NCBI GenBank assembly: GCA_937868245.1
Contig: CALMMI010000587.1
Location: 1-6,660, forward strand
Length of the DNA stretch: 6,660 bases
Source: an uncultured Ignavibacteria bacterium
GTDB lineage: Bacteria > Bacteroidota > Ignavibacteria > Kapaibacteriales > UBA961
Direction of reading: 5' to 3'
Both the position numbers and the translations under genes were made by a program. The notes under the pieces are model-generated. The model was not told the DNA's origin and searched no databases. It was given only the letters and a program-made list of their open reading frames with translations. Shown here piece by piece: positions 1-6,660 of the stretch (positions within the stretch are counted from its first letter, which is position 1; every line of letters starts with the position of its first letter).

Positions 1-236
1 ATCCTTCGGTTAATCTGACCACTATCGTAGGTCATAAGTTGGAAAAAGGTACATACAGTATAAATGTACTGACAGAAACAGGATTCTTGGTATGCACCCA
101 GAATCTCGTTTCAACATCGGGTGAAGATGTAATATTCCCAATGGATGTTTCATCTTTTTCTACCGGATACTATGTATTCACTGTCAGTTCTCAAAAAGGT
201 GCTGTTGGTTCTTATCCTGTACTTATTATTCACTAA
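1..236 (+). CDS. C-terminal end of a probable T9SS-secreted protein (5' end outside window)
   Basis: The reading frame enters from the left edge (first whole codon at base 3) and ends at TAA 234-236, giving the last 77 residues of a longer protein. A TTG at 39 could be read as a start, but the frame is open upstream of it and the residues before it (PSVNLTTIVGHK) continue the same fold, so I treat this as a partial gene. The visible part resembles a type A T9SS C-terminal sorting domain: a strand with LEKGTYSINVLTETG, then the typical D-hS-hxTGYYVFTV segment, then a short hydrophobic tail ending in PVLIIH. In this family the domain directs a Sec-exported protein through the outer membrane by the Por machinery and is usually removed. 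The passenger function is not visible. A plain Ig-like or fibronectin-like surface domain is the alternative. The large RHS gene follows after 19 bases on the same strand. Confidence 0.75.
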   Translation, partial: PSVNLTTIVGHKLEKGTYSINVLTETGFLVCTQNLVSTSGEDVIFPMDVSSFSTGYYVFTVSSQKGAVGSYPVLIIH

Positions 237-255
237 TCAATACTGTATAATCACT
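237..255 (+). other. Short intergenic spacer without terminator or Shine-Dalgarno
   Basis: Nineteen A/T-rich bases separate the upstream stop from the ATG at 256. There is no inverted repeat that could terminate transcription and no GGAGG-like sequence before the start. Absence of a Shine-Dalgarno is normal in Bacteroidota and relatives, where A-rich leaders are common. The tight spacing suggests read-through from the upstream gene. A TATAAT stands at 246-251, but it is only four bases before the ATG, so it is a poor promoter candidate. Confidence 0.6.
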
Positions 256-348
256 ATGAAAAAAACATATCTTAATCTTTTCTGCAAAACAAGCACAGTA
301 CTTTTTTTACTGTTACAATTTCTTCTTTACGCCCAAAGTGCAAAAGCC
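256..348 (+). other. Sec signal peptide of the RHS protein
   Basis: Residues 1-31 show a basic start (MKKT), a further lysine at 11, a hydrophobic core at about 14-25 (VLFLLLQFLLY) and a polar end with A29-K30-A31 followed by Q32. This fits signal peptidase I cleavage after A-K-A, a form common in Bacteroidota. The cysteine at residue 10 lies before the hydrophobic core and has no lipobox, so a lipoprotein is unlikely. The signal implies export to the periplasm and, possibly, onward to the surface; no membrane-spanning anchor is evident in the rest of the visible protein. Confidence 0.85.
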
Positions 349-3300
349 CAGCTTAACACTGCAACATTCAACCTCCAAAAAGCATCAGACCTCTATGATG
401 AACGTGGATTTATGAAAGGTAAATCCCTCAGTGTGGATGGTAACTTAGTACTCAATAACAGTAATGGAAATGTCAGTTATATTTACCCTGTTTCATCGTT
501 TAATGTACAAGGTTATCCGATGAATGTCTCGTTGAACTATTGCGGTTCTGTTGCATTTACTTCTTTTCAGTCTTATACAAAGTATGGTACAAGCGGATGT
601 GATGAAGGATGGTCAAAAACGAGCCAGAATAAACCATTGTGGATTATCGGTCTAAATGGCTTTGCCGTACAAACCATTTCCCAAAACACAGAACCTGTAT
701 GTTCACCTCAGAGTGTTGATCATTATGTCCATCATACAACAACAAATTTTGATCCACCTGTATGGTTAATAGACGGATATGACTTCTGTAATAGGATGAC
801 TGATTTCGAAATTACTGACGCCACCAAAAGAGTTGATGTAATTAAGTTGCTTCGCTCAGATGGAAGTATCCTTGAGCTTGTTGGCTACTCTGATAATGTT
901 GTACATCACTACTCGGATTCTAGTTTTTATTCCGGAATGTATTTTGAAAAGGGGACAAATACAAAAGGGTACGCAATTGTTGAATTCAAAGAAAGCAGAC
1001 CGTATTATTTTATGGGTAGTGTCCAGGACGAATTGGAATCTTTAGGACATGATACCACTAATGCCTGTCAAATTCCAAGAATAGTTCATTACTTCCCGGG
1101 AGATGGATTGGAATATGTATTTCGAGAAGATGTAGTACCGTATGGAAGCCAATTCTATTTAGGTGAAGGTGGAAGCCATTGGATGGGAGGTATTTTTGCA
1201 GGCCCTACAATTTTTTACCTTGATAAGATACAAAGCCAAAAACGAACTTTAATGGAGTTTAGGTACGAAGATGACTATTATATACATCCAGCTGATGTTA
1301 CATATCATAAGAATTATATCATTGGAAAAGGAAGAAAGCAATTGCGAAGTTTTTTTGGACACACTTTTTTGGCAGGTGGATATATAGGAAGAATAGAATC
1401 TTTTGGAAAAACGACGGAATTTCGTCTCAATTCAGAACTTCGAGCACCTATGTATGATTATAACATGGGAAGTTTGTTAACAAATTACTGGCCTTCTGAA
1501 CGTTCAAGTTTACCGATGGTAGAGAAAATTATTGATCCGGCAGGACGGCAGGTATCATTTGAATACGGCAGCAGGACTCGAACCTATACAAATTATGGAT
1601 GGCCATATTATTTCGGAGCAAGTTGCAGCCCTATAACTGATTCATACACTCCTGCAATTAACGTAACTGCCCAAAGAATGATCAAATACAAAGAACCGTT
1701 ATCATATACTGAAATTACGTATCACCTTAATGATACAACTACAGTCCAATATGGAACATCTAATGCACAAAAAATATTTTATCTTTCTGATGTTGCCAAA
1801 GCAGTTGTAAAAAAGAGGTTTGATAATAATCAGCCTCTCCTAACGAGGAAATTTCAATATTATGGCGACGACCCTACATTTGATTATACTGCCATGACTG
1901 GAAGTTGGGAAGCAGTAGATTCACTTGTCGATTATGTAACGGGTAAAGTAACATGTAATGTACAAACCTTCAGTAGGCAAGCAAGCACATCAGCGGGATT
2001 GATAGCAGATAACATACCTTGCACAGGATATACCGATTTACAAAAAACTGTCGAATATGCAGGTGCATTCAAAACCAAAACTCTAACCACTTATGATTGG
2101 ATTCACAAGAGTTCGGGTGATACTCTTAATATCCGATTGCCTATTGCACGGGAAGTATGGGAATATGCCGGGTCGGATTCGGCAAGACGAACGTACTCCA
2201 CGTTCGAATATGTTCTCGATACAGTTGTACATTTTAACAGGGTATTGTCGAAACGACACTACTCTATGGGAGTTGTCCGTGAATATGAAAACGTTTGGAG
2301 ACCAGATACAACATCTACATTACTCTACCGTAAGATTACTGATTATCAAGTTTTCCCTGACTCGTTAAAGACTATTACATACGCAGGGAATTTTAATAAA
2401 ATAGTATGTTATGGAAGATACTTAGAGAGAAAGCGGACAGATCCGTCTTTTACGAAAACTTGGGCTGAATGTGTTGAGTATATGGATACCAGTATTATTA
2501 AAGCTATCGGAGGAGTTGACAGCACCATACGCGACTACCCTGATGCCAATATCGTGAAGGCAACGTACATTACTGACGGTGACAGTATTAATTATCCGGC
2601 AACTAAGGGGAAAATACTTCAAGGTACAGCCAAGAAATTTGCATCAATCTCAAAAACTGCTGCTTTTGGTCCTTTGGATAGAGTAATGGTGGTGGCGGAC
2701 ACTATATTTGGTTTAGGAGGGAATTATTATGTAAGTTCAAAATATTCGTATGGCGATACTGTGCACATGCAGGAGGTTCAAGGAGTGAATTCAATGCAAA
2801 ATGCTAATGGGGCGGTATCGGAATTCCGGTACAGGCATATAGATATACCGGATTCATGGAATTGCACTCTGAACAGTCATAATATGGGCATTGGAAAAAT
2901 TCACAGGAATGACAACACAGACACAATCGGTGAATGTCACAATACGGAGCAAGACTTTTACTGGCATGAACCTAACGCTGAAGCGAAGCGTGTTCGTCGC
3001 TATCTTCCCGGACATAGTGGTGTAGATACTATGATTCTACCCACACTTTTTGAGCGGACAAACTATGGACTTCACAGCAGTATAATCGACCCGAACGGAT
3101 GGCTTACTTCTGCCCGTTATGACGGGATTGGACGATTGACAAAACTTTCATATCCGTACGATTTTCATTCTGAGTCGAATGTTGTAGAGGCTAAGCCTAG
3201 TATAGTGCCTGTGCGGCAAAGTGGCTATACAGTATTGGAACGCAGTCAGGAGCAACGTCACCATTCCGGATCGGAATGCACGGGAGACTGGGAATACCGA

Positions 3301-6300
3301 ACCTTCACAGAAAAGATATATGATGATGAGCACATCCATGCAAAAGTCTTACATTCGATGGAAGGTGGCGGTGGCGGCGAACCTGCAATGAAAGGCGCGG
3401 AAGTATTGAGCACAAGCTGCGACTGGCACGCGGTAGGAAATCCTGAAATTTGGCATGATTCGGTATATTATGGTGTAATTCCATTTACGCTTGGTAGCCC
3501 GGATATTGTCAGCTTAGACAGTGCCATATTTGAGATTATACCGAATATAATAGAACCCTGCTTCACGATGACAATCACAGGAGAACAAGAGCATTTTGAA
3601 TATATCTCTTCCCAGTGGACTATTGTTACCGATACGGTACACTTCACACAAGATGTAATGTTCAATTGTGATTCAGTATTTTCAGATACGACATTGGGGT
3701 CTATGCCAGACACAGGTACGGTGTCATTAGAATATCGTAAGATTAAGATAAAACTGTCTCCGGTAGCCCTGTCATTGATTGAAGCGGGAAATTTTCATTT
3801 AACAGTATTTATTAGGGCAACGACAAGTTTTATAGACGGGTCATTTCAAAATTGGGGAGATGACGTAATGCCTCAGATAAAACTCTATGGTATATTTAAG
3901 AAAGATATTGATCTAACCGATTATACACTCAAATACACGTATGGGGACTATTACGGATCACCTGAAACGGGTATGTATGCCAAGATAGATGATACACTCC
4001 ACACTTCCAGCACGATGGCAAGTGACGTTTCGGCTGTTGATAACCGCAGGGTATCGCTGGGAGTAAGTGTTGTTGCTCCAGATGGCGGTATCGGTAAAAG
4101 TACCATGTTTCGTGGTGATCCCGATCATAATGTAAAAGATTCGGTAACTTTCACGAATAACGGTTCTGGCAAGCCGATAGAAGTCGCTGATCAACTTGGG
4201 TATATTTCGCGTATGTTTTATGATGAATCGGGACGTGTTGTGAAGGTTAATAATCCTGATAGTATTCATACTACCGGTGATACAAATTCAAAAGTGACCA
4301 CAGTTTACGATTTAGGTAAGCAGCAGAAATTTGGAATAGTCCCCCAAGACCAGGATTTTTACGGTTTCTGTTCAAAGAAATCAGTTCATAATGAAAAAGG
4401 AACTGTTTTTACCCAGTATAGTGATGCATTGGGACGGATGCGCCGTGAGGTTGCAGATTCGGAAGCCACAGTCGGTATTATAATTACCCGGTACGAATAT
4501 GATATACTCAACCGTTTAACGAAAGTAACGAATCCTCAAGGTCAGATAACACAGTATTGGTACGATGACTTCGGGCGGGTGAAATATAAGAAACAGCCGG
4601 ACTTGGGGATACTCTCATATAGCTATGATGCAATGGGTAATACTAGGTTTACCCAAACAAACGAACAAGATTCTTTAGGCAAACTTACATTTCATGAATA
4701 CGATGACCTAAATAGAGTTACTGTAATAGGCGAAGCAAAGTTAGGGTACATAGAGCACGACACCCTGCCGAATCTTAATCGATGGACAGATTATCTTAAT
4801 CCGAACATACTACATGATTACGATAACTCAGATATTCTTACTGCAAACAAAACGTTGTGGGATACATGTCTTATAGCAGTTCCGTATGTATCTGCTAATC
4901 CTACATCATCTGTCTGTATTCCGGTAGAACCTTATGATCAACATGGCAGTGATACCAGCGATGCAGATTTCGGATATACATATACGGGTGTAACATTTAA
5001 GCAAATGTTGGGAACTGTTGGCGCAGATACCCTGCTTCCGAGTTTATATACTAACTTTGAGGATATTGCAACCCACCCTCAGAACGTGAGAATAGTTATT
5101 CATTATGATACTGTTCCGCAGCGCAAGGGTGCGGTGTGGGGACATTATACGCCTGTCGGACTTGCAAGTGTGTGGGATTCTTTGTGTCCTACGTATAAAG
5201 TGCGGAATATGAAAGGTCATGAAGTGGCAGTTGCTTATAGGGAAAAGGCAAATGAACCGTTCCACTATGTAACAATGAGTTATGATGAACGTGGACGAGT
5301 AGAAGCATTATTACGATTTACGGGTAATATCGGCTTTGATGCCGTATATTACACTTACAATTCTGCGAACCAAGTAATCAAGATAACAACAGCTGACGGG
5401 ATGAAGACGCATACAACGTGGTACGGGTATGATTGGAACGGAAGAATCGACAGTGTATGGACAAAATTAGGAACAACAGGCTTGGGTTTAACCAGCCCTA
5501 AATACCCTGCTCAGTTAACAAAACCTGCCGATACAGCTGTTTCGATAGTGTACCGTTATGACAAACGCGGGCTTATAGACAGCACATTGTTACCGCAAGC
5601 CCGTGTAGTAGAGAAATACAGTTATAATGCCCGTAAGTGGTTGGATTCTATGACTGCAATGAAAGGAAGTGATCAACTGTTCAAACAGAAGTTACGTTTT
5701 GATTATGTAGGCAATATAATTAGTCAGAAGAGTAAGCATCTTGGTCAAGACTCGGTTAACCTTCAGTATAATTATGATGCATTGAATCGCTTAAAACTTT
5801 GGTCTGAAACCGATTGGGTCTATGGCGACAACTATAGCTACGATAGTGTAGGCAACCGGAAAACACAAGGCATATATACTGGTGCTGATGAACCTGCCTA
5901 TACGAATACGTATGAATACGGCAATGGTAATAACCAACTGACAAAAGTAACCTACCCTACTATTGCAACCGCAACAACCTATAAATACACAGGCGATGGT
6001 GCACTAAGAGTACGGCAGAAACGGGAAGATTTAGGACATAGCTATAGCGTTGTTGACCGTGATGTGTTTGGTTACGGATATAATGGCTTACTGAAAACGT
6101 ATGGCTTTAGCCATTGGGAAGGTGCATATATTGGATGCAGGATGGATACGAATTCTGCTCCGCAATGGCAGTGGCAGTATCGCTATAGTGCTGGTGGAGA
6201 ACGAGAAAGCAAACGCATGACAACAGGAATTATGGATGGGTTGGGTTGGGATAAACCACATTCGTGGACATACTATTTGCTAGGTGGTAATAAGCAACAA

Positions 6301-6660
6301 TTAGCCGTATATAATGGAAGAGAAACAACTTTTCCGAATGCTTGCTTGGATAGTGGGCATCGGGTACATTTTTACCCTACTGAATATTTGACGTATGGTA
6401 ATGGAGATGCTGCTCTTATCTCTACACGCCCAAATGCGAAGGCTGAATATAAGATTGTTGACCATCTTGGTACAACCCGTGTAGTCTTGAATGACACAGG
6501 AAAAGTAATAAGTACCGATGACTTTGAACCCTTCGGCAAACCACTTGCACAGACAGGTGAAAACCCGCGTAAATCTTTTATTGATAAAGAAAAAGATCGA
6601 GAGAGCGGAACGAGTGATTATGGAGTACGCCATTATTGCGATAAAGGTGGAAGATTTATA
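256..6660 (+). CDS. Giant secreted RHS/YD-repeat protein, 3' end outside window
   Basis: One open frame of 2,135 codons runs from ATG 256 to the right edge with no stop. The ATG is chosen because it is followed at once by a good Sec signal peptide and lies 19 bases after the preceding stop. The protein has an N-terminal beta-rich region with an SxNVQGYPMNVSLNY segment and a later GDGLEYVF strand, as seen at the head of many Bacteroidota RHS proteins. Degenerate and then clear YD repeats follow (for example YDGIGRLTKLSY at 955, YDESGRVVKV at 1322, YEYDILNRLTKVTNPQG at 1413, YDDFGRV at 1436, YSYDAMGN at 1455, YDERGRVEALL at 1676, YNYDALNRLKLW at 1838, YSYDSVGNR at 1860). The RHS-associated core begins near 2065. 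Family knowledge: such repeats build a hollow beta cocoon that can enclose a C-terminal toxin or act as a surface adhesin. The C-terminal tip is outside the window, so the actual activity is unknown. At over 2,135 residues it is long for the family. No frameshift or internal stop was seen. Confidence 0.93.
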   Translation, partial: MKKTYLNLFCKTSTVLFLLLQFLLYAQSAKAQLNTATFNLQKASDLYDERGFMKGKSLSVDGNLVLNNSNGNVSYIYPVSSFNVQGYPMNVSLNYCGSVAFTSFQSYTKYGTSGCDEGWSKTSQNKPLWIIGLNGFAVQTISQNTEPVCSPQSVDHYVHHTTTNFDPPVWLIDGYDFCNRMTDFEITDATKRVDVIKLLRSDGSILELVGYSDNVVHHYSDSSFYSGMYFEKGTNTKGYAIVEFKESRPYYFMGSVQDELESLGHDTTNACQIPRIVHYFPGDGLEYVFREDVVPYGSQFYLGEGGSHWMGGIFAGPTIFYLDKIQSQKRTLMEFRYEDDYYIHPADVTYHKNYIIGKGRKQLRSFFGHTFLAGGYIGRIESFGKTTEFRLNSELRAPMYDYNMGSLLTNYWPSERSSLPMVEKIIDPAGRQVSFEYGSRTRTYTNYGWPYYFGASCSPITDSYTPAINVTAQRMIKYKEPLSYTEITYHLNDTTTVQYGTSNAQKIFYLSDVAKAVVKKRFDNNQPLLTRKFQYYGDDPTFDYTAMTGSWEAVDSLVDYVTGKVTCNVQTFSRQASTSAGLIADNIPCTGYTDLQKTVEYAGAFKTKTLTTYDWIHKSSGDTLNIRLPIAREVWEYAGSDSARRTYSTFEYVLDTVVHFNRVLSKRHYSMGVVREYENVWRPDTTSTLLYRKITDYQVFPDSLKTITYAGNFNKIVCYGRYLERKRTDPSFTKTWAECVEYMDTSIIKAIGGVDSTIRDYPDANIVKATYITDGDSINYPATKGKILQGTAKKFASISKTAAFGPLDRVMVVADTIFGLGGNYYVSSKYSYGDTVHMQEVQGVNSMQNANGAVSEFRYRHIDIPDSWNCTLNSHNMGIGKIHRNDNTDTIGECHNTEQDFYWHEPNAEAKRVRRYLPGHSGVDTMILPTLFERTNYGLHSSIIDPNGWLTSARYDGIGRLTKLSYPYDFHSESNVVEAKPSIVPVRQSGYTVLERSQEQRHHSGSECTGDWEYRTFTEKIYDDEHIHAKVLHSMEGGGGGEPAMKGAEVLSTSCDWHAVGNPEIWHDSVYYGVIPFTLGSPDIVSLDSAIFEIIPNIIEPCFTMTITGEQEHFEYISSQWTIVTDTVHFTQDVMFNCDSVFSDTTLGSMPDTGTVSLEYRKIKIKLSPVALSLIEAGNFHLTVFIRATTSFIDGSFQNWGDDVMPQIKLYGIFKKDIDLTDYTLKYTYGDYYGSPETGMYAKIDDTLHTSSTMASDVSAVDNRRVSLGVSVVAPDGGIGKSTMFRGDPDHNVKDSVTFTNNGSGKPIEVADQLGYISRMFYDESGRVVKVNNPDSIHTTGDTNSKVTTVYDLGKQQKFGIVPQDQDFYGFCSKKSVHNEKGTVFTQYSDALGRMRREVADSEATVGIIITRYEYDILNRLTKVTNPQGQITQYWYDDFGRVKYKKQPDLGILSYSYDAMGNTRFTQTNEQDSLGKLTFHEYDDLNRVTVIGEAKLGYIEHDTLPNLNRWTDYLNPNILHDYDNSDILTANKTLWDTCLIAVPYVSANPTSSVCIPVEPYDQHGSDTSDADFGYTYTGVTFKQMLGTVGADTLLPSLYTNFEDIATHPQNVRIVIHYDTVPQRKGAVWGHYTPVGLASVWDSLCPTYKVRNMKGHEVAVAYREKANEPFHYVTMSYDERGRVEALLRFTGNIGFDAVYYTYNSANQVIKITTADGMKTHTTWYGYDWNGRIDSVWTKLGTTGLGLTSPKYPAQLTKPADTAVSIVYRYDKRGLIDSTLLPQARVVEKYSYNARKWLDSMTAMKGSDQLFKQKLRFDYVGNIISQKSKHLGQDSVNLQYNYDALNRLKLWSETDWVYGDNYSYDSVGNRKTQGIYTGADEPAYTNTYEYGNGNNQLTKVTYPTIATATTYKYTGDGALRVRQKREDLGHSYSVVDRDVFGYGYNGLLKTYGFSHWEGAYIGCRMDTNSAPQWQWQYRYSAGGERESKRMTTGIMDGLGWDKPHSWTYYLLGGNKQQLAVYNGRETTFPNACLDSGHRVHFYPTEYLTYGNGDAALISTRPNAKAEYKIVDHLGTTRVVLNDTGKVISTDDFEPFGKPLAQTGENPRKSFIDKEKDRESGTSDYGVRHYCDKGGRFI
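349..1605 (+). other. N-terminal beta-rich region of the RHS protein
   Basis: Residues about 32-450 contain no clear YD repeats. The visible landmarks are NVQGYPMNVSLNY (about 87-99), a GW..S and PLWIIGLNGFA segment (about 119-138), DGSILELVGYSDN (about 203-215), PRIVHYFPGDGLEYVF (about 275-290), FYLDKIQSQKRTLMEFRYE (about 320-338), and IIDPAGRQVSFEYG (about 425-438). This order resembles the leader part of Bacteroidota RHS proteins, where a PISLSY-like strand and a W.LG.NG segment are followed by strands reading 'dG..y.F', 'w.L..I....g..i.f.Y' and 'I.dp.Gr.v.F.Y'. It probably forms the plug or first turns of the beta shell. The resemblance is by eye and no database match was run. Confidence 0.55.
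1606..3357 (+). repeat. Degenerate RHS-like strand region with one clear YD repeat
   Basis: Residues about 451-1034 are rich in short strands ending in aromatic pairs with a charged residue, such as REVWEYAG, FEYVLD, REYENVW, SKYSYGD and NGAVSEFRYRHIDIPD. These look like decayed RHS repeats that keep the beta pattern but have lost the YD consensus. The first unmistakable unit is at 3088-3156, where DPNGWLTSARYDGIGRLTKLSYP (about residues 945-967) gives the full G-x(3-9)-Y-D-x-x-G-R-L form. The reading frame is intact throughout. I see no separate enzymatic motif here. Confidence 0.55.
3364..3957 (+). other. Non-repeat insert with pentaglycine linker and beta-rich domain
   Basis: Five glycines in a row (residues 1037-1041, bases 3364-3378) mark a flexible joint. 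After them, residues about 1068-1234 have no YD motif and instead show alternating beta-strand patterns: IPFTLGSPDIVSLDSAIFEIIP, CFTMTITGE, WTIVTDTVHFTQDVMF, TVSLEYRKIKIKLSPVALSLIEAGNFHLTVFIRATT and PQIKLYGIF. Two cysteines (1102 and 1138) could pair by a disulfide in an exported protein. The segment ends at LTDYTLKYTYGDYYG, after which RHS-like sequence returns. It looks like a beta-sandwich module placed in or on the shell, perhaps a binding domain. I do not recognise the family. Confidence 0.5.
4195..4740 (+). repeat. YD-repeat block 1
   Basis: Residues about 1314-1495 contain closely spaced YD repeats: QLGYISRMFYDESGRVVKVNNP, TTVYDLGKQQKFG, TQYSDALGRMRREV, RYEYDILNRLTKVTNPQGQ, TQYWYDDFGRVKYKKQP, LSYSYDAMGNTRFTQ and HEYDDLNRVTVIG. 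Spacing between the tyrosines is roughly 20-37 residues. The repeats differ from each other in DNA, so they are an old array and not a recent tandem expansion. In known RHS and Tc toxin structures such units spiral into a hollow beta shell. Confidence 0.85.
4741..5277 (+). other. Second non-repeat insert between YD blocks
   Basis: Residues about 1496-1674 interrupt the YD array. The first half is acidic and polar (IEHDTLPNLNRWTDYLNPN, HDYDNSDIL) with cysteines at 1538 and 1554. The second half has VRIVIHYDTVP, WDSLCPTYKVRNMKGHEVAVAYRE and then FHYVTMSYDERGR. The N-x-(K/R)-G-x-(E/A)-V-A-x-x-Y-R-E pattern resembles the 'NLRGRVA..FYRE' bridge that precedes the last repeat block in many Bacteroidota RHS proteins, so the end of this insert is probably part of the standard family architecture. 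The acidic first half is not recognised. Confidence 0.5.
5278..6030 (+). repeat. YD-repeat block 2
   Basis: Residues about 1675-1925 form a second array: SYDERGRVEALLRFTGN, YYTYNSANQVIKITTADG, WYGYDWNGRIDSVWTK, VYRYDKRGLIDSTLLPQ, EKYSYNARKWLDSMTAMKG, LRFDYVGNIISQKSK, LQYNYDALNRLKLWSET, YSYDSVGNRKTQG, YEYGNGNNQLTKVTYP and YKYTGDGALRVRQK. The order of a Y-D-x-R-G repeat, then a Y-N-x-R-x-W-L unit, then a Y-x-G-N-I unit, then Y-D-x-L-N-R-L matches the end of the shell in Bacteroidota RHS proteins. This block leads into the core domain. Confidence 0.88.
6445..6660 (+). other. RHS repeat-associated core domain, cut by window edge
   Basis: Residues about 2064-2135 give the signature of the RHS-associated core (TIGR03696 type): YKIVDHLGTTRVVLNDTGK (canonical Y-x-x-D-H-L-G-S-T-R), then DDFEPFGKPL (canonical Y-D-x-x-P-F-G), then FIDKEKDRESGTSDYG (canonical F-T-G-K-E-R-D-x-E-T-G-L-x-Y-x-G), then VRHYCDKGGRFI (canonical A-R-Y-Y-D-P-x-x-G-R-F). 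The last element keeps R, Y and GRF but has H for Y, C for D and D for P. The DPxGL-type segment expected next, where self-cleavage occurs in some Rhs and Tc proteins, lies past the right edge, as does any variable C-terminal domain. Confidence 0.92.

Noticed and set aside
39..236. TTG at 39 as the start of a separate 65-residue gene
   Set aside because: The frame is open to the left edge and the residues before the TTG belong to the same beta-rich domain, so this is the end of a longer gene.
246..251. TATAAT, a perfect sigma-70 type -10 box, just upstream of the large gene
   Set aside because: It lies four bases before the ATG, leaving almost no room for a leader. There is no convincing -35 element, since the required position falls inside the upstream coding end. 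The spacer is A/T-rich, and Bacteroidota promoters use a different -7 consensus. Chance is the better explanation.
283..285. Cysteine 10 of the RHS protein as a lipoprotein attachment site
   Set aside because: It comes before the hydrophobic core, and the preceding residues (NLF) are not a lipobox. The A-K-A|Q signal peptidase I site at 31/32 fits better.
3262..3278. Perfect 7-bp inverted repeat (CATTCCG / CGGAATG) with a 3-base loop
   Set aside because: It is inside the RHS reading frame, has no T-run after it, and a single short stem is expected by chance in a window this long.
3958..4269. Open frame of 103 codons on the minus strand
   Set aside because: It is antisense to the RHS gene, whose protein reads as RHS sequence across the same bases. 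Its product has no recognisable domain and looks compositionally random.
6301..6633. Open frame of 110 codons on the minus strand, possibly an immunity gene
   Set aside because: It is antisense to the strongly conserved RHS core (DHLGTTR, PFG), which fixes the coding strand. Immunity genes lie downstream of the effector, not opposite its core.

Overview
The window holds the last 236 bases of one gene and the first 6,405 bases of a very large second gene. Both are on the + strand, 19 bases apart, and the second runs off the right edge still open. Frame 1 was translated by eye, line by line, from the ATG at 256 to base 6660, and no stop codon was found (2,135 codons). I see no gene on the minus strand; short open stretches in other frames lie inside the large gene and are shadows of it. 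There are no tRNA, rRNA, CRISPR or insertion-sequence signals.

The organism is probably a Bacteroidota / FCB-group bacterium (Bacteroidota, Kapabacteria or Ignavibacteria type). The reasons are the low-to-moderate GC content, the lack of a Shine-Dalgarno sequence before the second gene, a signal peptide ending in A-K-A|Q, an upstream product whose C-terminus resembles a type IX secretion (T9SS) sorting domain, and an RHS protein whose layout matches long secreted RHS/YD-repeat proteins of this group. This placement is inferred from protein style, not from a marker gene.

Layout: (1) 1-236, C-terminal end of a probable T9SS cargo protein. (2) 237-255, a short spacer with no terminator. (3) 256-6660, an RHS/YD-repeat protein. 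Its parts in order are a signal peptide (residues 1-31); an N-terminal beta-rich region (about 32-450); a long stretch of degenerate RHS-like strands (about 450-1035); a pentaglycine linker (1037-1041) followed by a non-repeat beta-rich insert (about 1068-1234); a first clear YD-repeat block (about 1320-1495); a second insert (about 1496-1675); a second YD-repeat block (about 1676-1920); and the start of the RHS-associated core (DHLGTTR at 2069-2075, PFG at 2092-2094, and a variant of the GxRYYDPxxGRF motif at 2123-2134). The window stops inside the core, so the variable C-terminal tip, which is often a toxin or adhesin module in this family, cannot be seen.

The two genes may be co-transcribed surface or secreted proteins. 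The first would leave the cell by T9SS. The second has a Sec signal and would form a hollow beta shell that may carry a C-terminal cargo. No immunity gene or toxin domain is visible, so a role in competition remains an inference from the family.
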